Assembly: GCF_003217235.1 (NCBI RefSeq)
Contig: NZ_QJTF01000001.1
Span: forward strand, 1 to 64,000
DNA: 64,000 bases
Reading direction: 5' to 3'
Source of the DNA: Paramesorhizobium leguminum
GTDB lineage: Bacteria; Pseudomonadota; Alphaproteobacteria; Rhizobiales; Rhizobiaceae
In this document: positions 34,901 through 43,254 of the stretch, in pieces
How the letters are laid out: the number at the start of each line of letters is the position of its first letter
Position numbering within the stretch: the stretch's first letter is position 1
Program-made: the position numbers and the translations under genes
The notes under the pieces: generated by a model
What the model was told of the DNA's origin: nothing
Seen by the model: the letters and a program-made list of their open reading frames with translations, nothing else
The model's database searches: none

Positions 34901-35488
34901 ATCGTCTGCAAGCCGGGCGATGCCGGCCGGTACGCTGCGCATTCCGGCGCGCACACGCCGCTTCACCATGCGGCTTTCCTCGTCGCGCACCTCTATGGTG
35001 AGATCGCTCAGCGTTGTGGCCAAGATGCCGAGCGCTGCGAAATGGGCGGACCGGGCAAGAATCGCTCCAGCCTCGTCAAGCAGCGCAACATGGGTATCCT
35101 CGTCACCGAGGCCCTGGATCGTGCTTTCGATATCGGCGGATGGCCCGGCAGCGGCAAGAACGCGCGCCGGCGTGCCGTCCGGCAGTGCGATATCGAGAAT
35201 TTGCAAGGTTATAAGATGCGAGGCGAAACGCACGGAGACGGTTCGCGTGGTCCGCGCTTGCGAGCCGTCGAGCGCCATGATCTGGCGTTTGACATGCGCC
35301 GGAAAGTCCGGATCGCCGTTTAATATATCGTCGATCCGGTCGAACCCGAACATCACCGCGCCAGGCCCGTTCGCCCAGATGACGGTCGAGAGGTCAGGAG
35401 AAACCACGAGAAGAGCGTCGCCACGAAGGAAGCGCTCGCGAATGCCGTCCAGGACGGCTATATCGATAAAGGGATAGGTTCCCGCCAT
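31994..35488 (-). CDS. pdhS: Cytoplasmic multi-PAS histidine kinase, PdhS/PleC/DivJ type
   Basis: A 1164-residue sensor kinase without membrane segments. An N-terminal sensory region (about residues 1-210) is followed by an Ala/Glu/Pro-rich linker, a PAS-like domain (about 375-480), a second acidic/Pro-rich linker (about 500-690), a PAS-like segment (about 695-780) and a PAS domain (about 800-920). The kinase core has the H-box SHEIRTPLN (phospho-acceptor His934), N-box NLLSNAVRF, RDTGIGMS and GTGLGLPL. There is no receiver domain, so it is not CckA-like. The H-box and soluble layout fit Brucella PdhS, which acts on DivK and cell polarity; this identity is an inference. The TAG stop lies in a tandem-repeat array. 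Confidence 0.75.
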   Translation of the reverse strand: MAGTYPFIDIAVLDGIRERFLRGDALLVVSPDLSTVIWANGPGAVMFGFDRIDDILNGDPDFPAHVKRQIMALDGSQARTTRTVSVRFASHLITLQILDIALPDGTPARVLAAAGPSADIESTIQGLGDEDTHVALLDEAGAILARSAHFAALGILATTLSDLTIEVRDEESRMVKRRVRAGMRSVPAGIARLADDPSRHLLFVIAEGQAEQPVAAVAETVSADAEIPSPEIVGGPFAEEKKEGAEAPASAPTNALRDALIREGLLRQDQGAEKEAPLAEETAVVETPDLPASEPLPTLHSEPAEEEQEEGEYEAQPEAGPEAGNEEQTVIAPVGETTEDHAQAAGFVQAPEAAPARFVWKVDADTVFNEISPEFAAAVGPQAADIIGRRFCDVARVFGFDEDGTIAALLEGRDTWSGRTVLWPIEGTSLRAPIDLAALPVYSRERTFQGFRGFGVVHIGETVADPEAIGLALVAGAAAPTETVEEPEPQDEPDAQEIAPPVSPPVSIVDLGEKLAQKQDVSASEPAKPDPFQGEAPALQLTPTTGRRVHDKIIRLEEHRAPRPESTGLTQTERNAFREIADRLRKGGILPARNEAPVQPQAADTPAPAAEQPSEASHLAQRDEVAEPPTGLPLEREEAETLAPPPSDPEIAEEQAATDIEEDDASIIARLPLPVLVHSGDTVHYANQALLDLTGHETTGALIDAGGLAALFAEREVGEDGRPGAMMLRRADGNERAVEAHLQAISWKGGRALMLSLMPQPDAPKPAETTPVDEIPLTTEERRALETRIGELTSILDTATDGVVIIGPDGLIRSMNHSAEALFGYEPGQIKGKSFSVLFAIESQRAALDYLDGLAENGVASVLNDGREVIGREAQGRFIPMFMTIGKLAASNSYCAVLRDITQWKRAEEELTNARREAERASSQKTDFLARISHEIRTPLNAIIGFSELMADEKFGPVGNERYRDYLRDINRSGNHVLALVNDLLDISKIEAGGLDMDFEAVSLNDAIAEAVAIMQPQANRERVIIRSSFPANLPEIVADVRSIKQIALNLLSNAVRFTAPGGQVIVSTSYEANGGVVIRVRDTGIGMSDAEIEQALKPFKQVNAQKHNPSDGHADWRQNGTGLGLPLTKAMVEANRAVFSIESTPGNGTMVEVSFPSTRVLAD

Positions 35489-35822
35489 TATCCGACTCTC
35501 GATAACCCTTTACGCCAGCGCTCTGAAACCCGCGCTTTTTTTACTTAATATCCCGTTAATACGGCGGAACCGTTGCATTCGTCCATAAAAGCCGCTCGTC
35601 CGCAATGGTTTTTCTGGCACATTAGTTAATGTCCCCAGGCGCCCAAAAATAATTGAAAATTATTGAGCATGGAAATGGCCGGAGCATGATCCTGAAAAGT
35701 TGCGACTTCCAGGTAAGATCATGCGGCGAAAGCAAAGGTAAAGGCTTGCAAATCGTTCCGATTCTCCGTATGTGACCCCTATCGGGCGCCGGAGCCATCC
35801 GCTCCGCCCTGTGATTTGGTGC
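35489..35822. repeat. Gap between histidine kinase and tRNA-His, with family A repeat copy 3
   Basis: The family A palindrome AGCATGATCC...CCAGGTAAGATCATGCG is at 35683-35725. The AT-rich part next to the kinase start (35489-35680) should contain its minus-strand promoter, but I see no convincing -35/-10 pair. Nothing else is recognised. Confidence 0.7.
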
Positions 35823-35899
35823 GCGGTCGTAGCTCAGTTGGTTAGAGCGCAGGATTGTGGCTCCTGAGGTCGTAGGTTCGATCCCCACCGACCGTACCA
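35823..35899 (+). tRNA. tRNA-His(GTG)
   Basis: Acceptor strand GCGGTCG (35823-35829) pairs with CGACCGT; the anticodon arm CAGGA-TTGTGGC-TCCTG has anticodon GTG; the T-arm contains GGTTCGATCCC and the 3' end is ACCA with CCA encoded. The first pair is G-U and the discriminator is A with no G at -1. This matches alphaproteobacterial tRNA-His, which differs from the usual G-1:C73 form. Confidence 0.95.
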
Positions 35900-35959
35900 T
35901 TTCCAATATTTTGCCTATTTTCCCATCGGCCTATTTTCCTGCCGGAATGAACAATCAAA

Positions 35960-35967
35960 TCATATGA
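35960..35967. promoter_or_regulatory. TCATATGA operator candidate 1 (GntR gene upstream region)
   Basis: TCATATGA is a perfect 8-bp palindrome here, inside a larger ATCATATGAT. The same word recurs at 36030-36037, across the GntR start codon, and at 36793-36800, before the dehydratase gene. Three copies within 840 bases flanking a GntR/FadR regulator gene suggest its binding sites. Confidence 0.45.
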
Positions 35968-36033
35968 TGATTGGATTGCTTCTGTTTTCGTCTTCATATC
36001 TCATATATACGTCTCCTGAAACGGAGATGTCAT

Positions 36034-36759
36034 ATGACCAATGGGATCCGCGCCAAAAGAACATTGGCCTGGAAAGTCGCCGAGCGGCTTCGCGAGCAGA
36101 TCGAGGGTGGCGATTACGCACCGGCGGACAAGCTGCCGACGGAACCCGTGCTGGTGGAGCGGTTCGGCGTGAGTCGCACCGTCATTCGTGAGGCGATAGC
36201 AACGCTTCGGGCCGACGGTCTCCTGGAATCGCGCCACGGCGTCGGCGTCTTCGTGCTTGCTCCCAGGCAAACGCCGGAAACGCTGCATCTGTTCACGAAT
36301 GCGACCGACAAGATTTCCGATATCATCGAGGAATTGGAGTTGCGCATCGGCATAGAAGTGGAGGCTGCCGGGCTGGCGGCTCTGCGAAGTTCTCCGGCGC
36401 AAGAGGCCGAGATACAGGCCCAGCTCGATACATTCGCAAGGTTGGTTGCTGATGGCAGGCCCACGGACGAGGCCGATTTTCAGTTTCATATGGCGATAGC
36501 CACAGCCACCAACAATCTCCGTTTCAAGACATTTCTGGAGCATATCGGCCGGCGCATCATCCCCCGCGTGAAATTCCGCAAAGTGATGGGCGGGGTCGAT
36601 CCCTTGCCTAACAGGGACAGCATCCTGCTGGCGGAACACAGCGAGGTCGTGGATGCCATTCTCGCCCGCGACCCCGAACAGGCCCGCGATGCCATGCGGC
36701 GGCATTTGCTGGGTGGCATCAAGCGTTACCGGGGCCTCGCCATCCGCAAGCCGGGTTGA
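36034..36759 (+). CDS. GntR-family regulator, FadR subfamily
   Basis: A 241-residue regulator. The winged HTH spans about residues 9-75 (AWKVAERLREQIEGGDYAPA, LPTEPVLVERFGVSRTVIRE, GVGVFV). The C-terminal all-helical FCD-type ligand domain has Asp and His residues (DFQFHMAIATAT, EHSEVVDAI) positioned as in the metal-binding FCD fold. ATG 36034 follows GGAG; the ATG itself lies in a TCATATGA palindrome, hinting at autoregulation. The next genes (dehydratase and ABC transporter) have the same palindrome in their upstream region. Confidence 0.9.
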   Translation: MTNGIRAKRTLAWKVAERLREQIEGGDYAPADKLPTEPVLVERFGVSRTVIREAIATLRADGLLESRHGVGVFVLAPRQTPETLHLFTNATDKISDIIEELELRIGIEVEAAGLAALRSSPAQEAEIQAQLDTFARLVADGRPTDEADFQFHMAIATATNNLRFKTFLEHIGRRIIPRVKFRKVMGGVDPLPNRDSILLAEHSEVVDAILARDPEQARDAMRRHLLGGIKRYRGLAIRKPG

Positions 36760-36789
36760 TCGATTCAGACATTGACACCCTCGCTCTAG

Positions 36790-37758
<969 letters not shown>

Positions 37759-37824
37759 AGATTTATAGCATTGCGAGTGGCGGCTTGACTGCCACTCGAT
37801 CATCTATCAATGGGAGGAGAGAAC

Positions 37825-39336
37825 ATGGGAAAGACGAGCAAAATTACCATCTTCGCCGCGGCGCTGATGGCCTCGGTGTCGGGCGCGGCATATGCACAGG
37901 ACGCCTCGAAAGCCATCAAGATCGTTCTGCCGGAGCAGCCGGCGAATCTGGAGCCCTGCGGCACGATCATCACCAATGTCGGGCAGATCCTGAGCCAGAA
38001 CGTCACGGAAGCATTGACGGTCATCGACGCCAAGACCGGCTTGCCGCAGCCGAAACTGGCAACGGAATGGAACCGGGTCGATGACAACACATGGCGGATC
38101 AAGATCAGGCCAGGCGTCAAGTTCCAGGATGGCAAGGACCTGACGGCGGAAGCCGTTGCTTTCTCCATCAAGCGCATGGCCGGCGGGACGATGACCTGCA
38201 ACAACATGGCGAAATTCGGCGACAGGAAGATCGAGGCGACGCCCGTCGATGCCCTGACCCTCGACGTCAAGTCTGACCGCCCGGAGCCGATCATGCCGAC
38301 GCTGCTCAGCGTGGTCATGGTCGTTTCTCCCGATACGCCTGTCGATAAGCCGGTCAATAACCCTGTCGGAACCGGCCCGTTCAAGCTGGCATCCTTCGAC
38401 ACGCAATCGGTGGCGCTTGAGCGCTTCGATGGCTACTGGGGCGCCAAGCCGGCAATCGAGAAGGCGAGCTATGTCTGGCGCTCGGAATCCTCCATCCGCG
38501 CCGCGATGGTCGAAACCGGCGAAGCCGACCTGACCCCCTCGATCGCCATTCAGGATGCAGCCAATCCGGAAACCGATTTCGCCTATCTGAACTCGGAAAC
38601 GACCGCCATCCGCATCGATACGGCCAAGCCGCCGCTCAACGATCCGCGTATCCGCAAGGCACTCAATCTGGCTATCGATTGGGAAGGGCTGACCCAATTA
38701 TTCGGCAATGATGTGAAGCGCGCCTCGCAGATGGTAGTGCCGGGCATCAACGGCCACGATGAAACCCTGAAGCCCTGGGAATCCGATCCGGCCAAGGCCG
38801 CGGCGCTGGTCGCCGAGGCGAAAGCCGCGGGCGTTCCGGTCGAGACCGAGATCACTCTGATCGGCCGCAATGGAATTTACCCCAATGGCGGCGAGGCCAT
38901 GGAAGCCATGACCGCCATGTGGCAGGAGGCCGGCCTCAACGTCAAGCTGACCATGCTCGATGTGGCCGACTGGATACGCTATCTCCAGAAGCCCTATCCG
39001 GAAGAGCGGGGCGCCACCTTGCTGCAAATGCAGCACGACAACAACAAGGGCGACGCTGCCTTCACCATCCCGATCTTCTACCGCTCCACGGGGCAATATT
39101 CGACCGTATCCGACCCGGCGCTCGATACGGAAGTCGACACCGCCCTTGCCGCAAGCGGCGAGGACCGGACCAAAGCCTTCCAGACGATTTTCGCCAAGGC
39201 GAGAAACGATGTGGTGTCCGATATCCCGATGTATCACATGATCGGCTATACGAGGGTCGGCAAGCGTCTGGACTGGCGCCCCGACATCACCACCAACAGT
39301 GAAATCCCACTGGCTAATATTCAGTTGAAGAACTGA
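37825..39336 (+). CDS. ABC transporter substrate-binding protein, peptide/nickel type (SBP family 5)
   Basis: A 503-residue periplasmic binding protein with a signal peptide (about residues 1-24, KITIFAAALMASVSGAAYAQ). The core shows the family 5 pattern NVTEALTVIDAKTGLPQPKLATEW, RPGVKFQDGKDLTAEAVAFS and the NNPVGTGPFKL segment. GGAGGAG lies before ATG 37825. First gene of the transporter set 37825-43052. Family 5 binders also carry oligosaccharides, opines and sugar acids, so peptide specificity is not assured next to a sugar-acid dehydratase. Confidence 0.88.
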   Translation: MGKTSKITIFAAALMASVSGAAYAQDASKAIKIVLPEQPANLEPCGTIITNVGQILSQNVTEALTVIDAKTGLPQPKLATEWNRVDDNTWRIKIRPGVKFQDGKDLTAEAVAFSIKRMAGGTMTCNNMAKFGDRKIEATPVDALTLDVKSDRPEPIMPTLLSVVMVVSPDTPVDKPVNNPVGTGPFKLASFDTQSVALERFDGYWGAKPAIEKASYVWRSESSIRAAMVETGEADLTPSIAIQDAANPETDFAYLNSETTAIRIDTAKPPLNDPRIRKALNLAIDWEGLTQLFGNDVKRASQMVVPGINGHDETLKPWESDPAKAAALVAEAKAAGVPVETEITLIGRNGIYPNGGEAMEAMTAMWQEAGLNVKLTMLDVADWIRYLQKPYPEERGATLLQMQHDNNKGDAAFTIPIFYRSTGQYSTVSDPALDTEVDTALAASGEDRTKAFQTIFAKARNDVVSDIPMYHMIGYTRVGKRLDWRPDITTNSEIPLANIQLKN

Positions 39337-39387
39337 CGTTGGCTGATTGGTATCGGGCGCGGGCAACATGCCCGCGCTCCCCCCGGT

Positions 39388-39496
39388 CGTCATTCTCGGG
39401 CTTGTCCCGAGAATCTACTGCGCTCTGATCAGTCTGGGGCGGAATTGCTTTTCTTTTCCTCGTCGGCAGATTCTCGGGACAAGCCCGAGAATGACG
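39388..39496. repeat. Inverted repeat, family F
   Basis: GTCATTCTCGGGCTTGTCCC (39388 on) and GGGACAAGCCCGAGAATGAC (ending 39496) are exact complements, with the next GAGAATCT/AGATTCTC also pairing. This is a dispersed palindrome type of this bacterial order, placed between the binding-protein and permease genes. Confidence 0.88.
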
Positions 39497-39566
39497 GCGA
39501 GACAAGGGAGTGCCCTTCCGCCAGCGTTACAAAGAGTATTCCTATTAGCAGTCCACAAGGCATCCC

Positions 39567-40481
39567 ATGCTCAGCTATATCGGCAAGCGCGCGTCGCACA
39601 GCGTCATCTCCGTCATCGGCTTGCTTGCGCTCGTCTTTTTCCTGACGCGGTTGACCGGCGATCCGTCGTCCCTGTTCCTGCCGCTCGACTCCACCCTTGA
39701 GGCAAGGCAGGCCTTTGCCAAGCTGCATGGTTTCGACCAGCCCATTCACTGGCAGTTCCTTGATTATCTGCGCGATCTCATCAATCTCGATTTCGGCCAG
39801 TCCGTCCGCCAGAACAGGTCGGCGATGGAGATAGCGCTCGAAGCCTTTCCGCAGACGTTGAAGCTCGCCTTCGTCGCCATGGCTCTCGCCTTCACGTTGG
39901 CTCTGGTGGCAGGCTCGATTGCGGCAACGAGGCCGGGCGGGCTCTTCGACCGCACAGTCAGTCTCGTGTCCCTGACCGGGGCAAGCGCTCCGGATTTCTG
40001 GATCGCCATTGTCGGCATCCTCGTCTTCGCCGTCAGCTTCGATCTGCTGCCGACATCCGGCACCGGCGGCATCTCCTATTGGATCATGCCGATTTTCGTG
40101 CTGGCGCTTCGGCCGTTCGGGCTTCTGGTGCAGGTCGTGCGCGGCACCATGCTGGGCGCCCTGTCGGCACCTTATATCAAGACGGCGCGGGCCAAGGGGC
40201 TTCATCGCAAGGAGATTGTCTTCGGCCACGCGCTCCGCAATTCGCTTCTGCCCGTCATCACCGTCGCCGGCGACCTGACGGCGGGTCTCGTCAACGGCGC
40301 GGTTATCGTGGAATCCGTCTTCGGCTGGCCGGGTATCGGCAAGCTGATGATCGACGCCATCATCCAGCGCGATTTCGCCGTCGTCCAATCAACCATCCTG
40401 GTCACCGCCACCGCGATCTTCATCCTGAATATCTGCATCGATCTTCTCTACGCGGTGCTCGATCCAAGAATCCGGTATTAA
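39567..40481 (+). CDS. ABC transporter permease, DppB type
   Basis: A 304-residue inner-membrane permease with about six membrane segments, the first at about residues 10-30 (SVISVIGLLALVFFLTRL). The coupling region YIKTARAKGLHRKEIVFGHALRNSLLP (about residue 205) is the DppB/OppB signature. Partner of the next gene, overlapping functional unit with 4 bases between stop and start. Confidence 0.91.
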   Translation: MLSYIGKRASHSVISVIGLLALVFFLTRLTGDPSSLFLPLDSTLEARQAFAKLHGFDQPIHWQFLDYLRDLINLDFGQSVRQNRSAMEIALEAFPQTLKLAFVAMALAFTLALVAGSIAATRPGGLFDRTVSLVSLTGASAPDFWIAIVGILVFAVSFDLLPTSGTGGISYWIMPIFVLALRPFGLLVQVVRGTMLGALSAPYIKTARAKGLHRKEIVFGHALRNSLLPVITVAGDLTAGLVNGAVIVESVFGWPGIGKLMIDAIIQRDFAVVQSTILVTATAIFILNICIDLLYAVLDPRIRY

Positions 40482-40485
40482 GCCC

Positions 40486-41409
40486 ATGACCGTCATCACC
40501 AGCGACATCGCCGCTCCTCCCCCCGCCGGAAAACTCCTGATAATGTGGAGATGCCTCAAGCGCGACAAGCTCGCCTTGTTCGCCGCGATCTTTCTCCTGG
40601 CTCTCGCCATCGCGACGATTGCCGGGCCGCCTCTGATCGGCGATCTCGCAGCCAAGCTGGGGCTGAGGCAGCGCAACCTCGCGCCTTTCTCGTTCCAGCA
40701 TGGCTGGGTCTATTTCCTCGGCGCGGACACGCTCGGACGTCCGATCATCGCGCGGCTCGTTGTCGGCGCCCAGAATACGCTGGGCATCGCCTTTGTCGCG
40801 GTCCTGTGCTCGATGCTGACCGGTGGCATCCTGGGCTTGATCGCCGGCTATAGCGAGCGCTGGTACAGCCAGGTCATCCAGCGTCTGGCTGATATCGTCA
40901 TGAGCTTTCCGTCGCTGCTTCTCGCCCTGATCGTGCTCTATACCCTCGGCCCCAGCATCACCAATCTGGTGATCGTGCTGGCCTGCACCCGCATGCCAAT
41001 TTACCTGCGCACCACCCGCGCGGAAGTGCTGGAGTTGCGCGAGCGCATGTTCGTGAGCGCCGCCAAATCCATGGGCGCCGGGTCCTTCCGCATCGTGTTG
41101 CGCCACATCGCCCCTCTCGTTTTGCCAACATTGCTGACGATAGCGGCGCTCGATTTCGCCACGGTGATTCTCGCCGAATCGTCATTGAGCTTCCTCGGAC
41201 TCGGCATCCAGCCGCCGGATTTCACCTGGGGCGCCATGGTCGCCAACGGTCGCGGCTATCTTGCCAATGCGTGGTGGATCTCCTTCTGGCCGGGCCTTGT
41301 CATTTTGCTCACGACGCTATCCCTCAACCTCCTGTCCAGCTGGGCGAGAACTTTTGCCGACCCGCAACAACGCTGGCGCCTGCAGAGCCTGAGAAAGACG
41401 CCCCGATGA
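40486..41409 (+). CDS. ABC transporter permease, DppC type
   Basis: A 307-residue inner-membrane permease with the DppC/OppC layout: a cytosolic N-terminus, a first membrane segment near residues 25-45 (LALFAAIFLLALAIATIAG), and the coupling motif FVSAAKSMGAGSFRIVLRHIAP (about residue 190). It overlaps the ATPase gene by 4 bases (ATGA). Confidence 0.91.
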   Translation: MTVITSDIAAPPPAGKLLIMWRCLKRDKLALFAAIFLLALAIATIAGPPLIGDLAAKLGLRQRNLAPFSFQHGWVYFLGADTLGRPIIARLVVGAQNTLGIAFVAVLCSMLTGGILGLIAGYSERWYSQVIQRLADIVMSFPSLLLALIVLYTLGPSITNLVIVLACTRMPIYLRTTRAEVLELRERMFVSAAKSMGAGSFRIVLRHIAPLVLPTLLTIAALDFATVILAESSLSFLGLGIQPPDFTWGAMVANGRGYLANAWWISFWPGLVILLTTLSLNLLSSWARTFADPQQRWRLQSLRKTPR

Positions 41410-43052
41410 GCCGGTTCACCTCCCCCCTCCTGACGGTCGAAAATCTGACGGTCGAATTTCTTTCGGATGATGCCCCCGTGCGGGCGGTCAATGCGGTGTC
41501 CTTTGAGGTGAGCCGCGGTGAAACGCTTGTCATCCTGGGCGAAAGCGGCTCTGGAAAGAGCGTCAGCACCAGCACCGTCATGGATTTGATCGACCAGCCG
41601 CCGGGCGACATCGTCAGCGGACGTATCACCTTCGACGGCGTTGCCATCGGTAACCTGCGCGGTGAGCCGCGCCGGCTGATCAATGGGCGGAAGATCGCGA
41701 TGATCTTCCAGGACCCGCTGGCCTATCTCAACCCGGTCTATACGGTCGGGCGCCAGATCATCGAAATTTTCGAATGCCATGGCGTCGCCAGCGGCAAGGC
41801 CGCGCGTGAACAGGCTATCTCCCTCCTGCGGCGGGTAGGCATTCCGAACCCAGAGACGCGGATCGACCAGTATCCGCACCAATTCTCCGGCGGCCAGCGG
41901 CAGCGCGTGATGATCGCCATGGCGATCGCGCTGAAACCGGATCTCCTGATCGCGGATGAACCGACGACGGCGCTCGACGTGAGCGTCCAGGCGCAAATCC
42001 TCGATCTGCTGCGCGATCTCCAGAACGAAACCGGCATGGCGCTCATCCTGATCACCCACGATCTGGAAGTCGCCGCCTCGATGGCTGATCGTGTCATCGT
42101 TATGAACCGCGGCGAAATCGTCGAGGCTGGTGCCGCAAAAGACGTCTTCACCGCGCCAAGCCACGCCTATACCAAAAAGCTGATCTCCGCCTTGCCGCAT
42201 GGCGACGCGGCGGAGAACAGCAACAAACGGTCGACGACATCATCGGAAGAAACCGTGCTGAAAGTTGAGGGCCTCACCAAGGAATATTTCTTTTCCTCCG
42301 GGATGTTTGGAAAAAGGCAGTCATTCCTCGCCGTAAACGACGTGAATTTCGAGGTTAAAAAGGGCGAGACGCTCGGCATCGTCGGCGAGTCCGGTTCGGG
42401 CAAGTCGAGCGTGGCGCGGATGCTGCTGCGGCTGGCCGAACCGACGAGCGGCAAGGCGATATTCGCAGGAGAAGACATTTTCTCCATGAATCAAGCCCGC
42501 CTGCTTGCCTTCCGCCGCAAGGTCCAGATGGTGTTTCAGGACCCGTACGGCTCGATGAACCCGCGCATGAGCGTGCATACGATCATATCGGAGCCGTGGG
42601 CCATCCACGGCGACATCCTCCCCAAAGCCAAATGGAAGGATCGGGTGGTCGAGCTTCTGGAACTTGTCGGCCTCAAGCCTGAACACGCGGACCGCTATCC
42701 GCACCAGTTTTCCGGCGGCCAACGGCAAAGAATCGCCATCGCCCGCGCACTCGCCAGCGAACCGGAACTGATCGTCTGCGACGAAGCCGTTTCGGCGCTC
42801 GACGTATCGATTCAGGCGCAAGTCATCGATTTGCTGGCCGACCTCAGAACCCGCCTTGGGCTTTCCTATATCTTCATCACCCATGATCTGCCGATTGTCC
42901 GGCACTTCGCTGATCGAATTATCGTGATGAAGCAGGGCGAAATTGTCGAGGATGGCACGACATCGGCCATATTCGGAAACCCGTCACATCCCTATACGCG
43001 CAGCCTGCTCGAAGCGACGCCGGTTCCGAAATGGGTGGCTGCCGGGGCCTGA
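41406..43052 (+). CDS. ABC transporter ATP-binding protein, fused DppD-DppF type
   Basis: A 548-residue protein with two complete ABC domains in one chain. Domain 1: Walker A GESGSGKSV (about residue 44), signature [14 protein letters not shown] (about residue 160), Walker B LLIADEPTTALD. Domain 2: Walker A GESGSGKSS (about residue 325), signature FSGGQRQRIAIARA (about residue 437), Walker B LIVCDEAVSALD. Each resembles DppD and DppF; the glutamate after Walker B is kept in both, so both sites may hydrolyse ATP. ATG 41406 overlaps the permease stop. Confidence 0.93.
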   Translation: MSRFTSPLLTVENLTVEFLSDDAPVRAVNAVSFEVSRGETLVILGESGSGKSVSTSTVMDLIDQPPGDIVSGRITFDGVAIGNLRGEPRRLINGRKIAMIFQDPLAYLNPVYTVGRQIIEIFECHGVASGKAAREQAISLLRRVGIPNPETRIDQYPHQFSGGQRQRVMIAMAIALKPDLLIADEPTTALDVSVQAQILDLLRDLQNETGMALILITHDLEVAASMADRVIVMNRGEIVEAGAAKDVFTAPSHAYTKKLISALPHGDAAENSNKRSTTSSEETVLKVEGLTKEYFFSSGMFGKRQSFLAVNDVNFEVKKGETLGIVGESGSGKSSVARMLLRLAEPTSGKAIFAGEDIFSMNQARLLAFRRKVQMVFQDPYGSMNPRMSVHTIISEPWAIHGDILPKAKWKDRVVELLELVGLKPEHADRYPHQFSGGQRQRIAIARALASEPELIVCDEAVSALDVSIQAQVIDLLADLRTRLGLSYIFITHDLPIVRHFADRIIVMKQGEIVEDGTTSAIFGNPSHPYTRSLLEATPVPKWVAAGA

Positions 43053-43067
43053 TCCCCCATTGGCGCA

Positions 43068-43229
43068 GGGCAATCGCATATGGCACTGAAAAGCCCCTCA
43101 TCCGCCTACCGGCACCTTCTCCCCGCACGCGGGGAGAAGGAAGAAGTGGCAACGCTGGCGTCTCCCTCTCCCCGTCTTTACGGGGAGAGGGTAAGGGTGA
43201 GGGGCAAGCCACGCCATATGCGATTGCCC
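43068..43229. repeat. Family D repeat copy 3 nested in a 17-bp perfect inverted repeat
   Basis: GGGCAATCGCATATGGC (43068-43084) and GCCATATGCGATTGCCC (43213-43229) are exact complements enclosing a family D palindrome (43094-43205). It lies between the convergent transporter ATPase and gamma-glutamyltransferase genes and probably folds as one large hairpin on both transcripts. Confidence 0.88.
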
Positions 43230-43254
43230 TCCCCCATTGGGCGTGACCGCCGGC

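Noticed and set aside
35823-35899. tRNA-His as an integration site
   Set aside because: No integrase gene and no duplicated tRNA 3' end found in the window.
35913-35939. Possible fifth tandem-repeat element after tRNA-His (GCCTATTTTCC twice at 16-bp period)
   Set aside because: Only two units, no inverted partner array. The resemblance to the right edge of the 29566-29692 element is limited to about 17 bases and could be chance.
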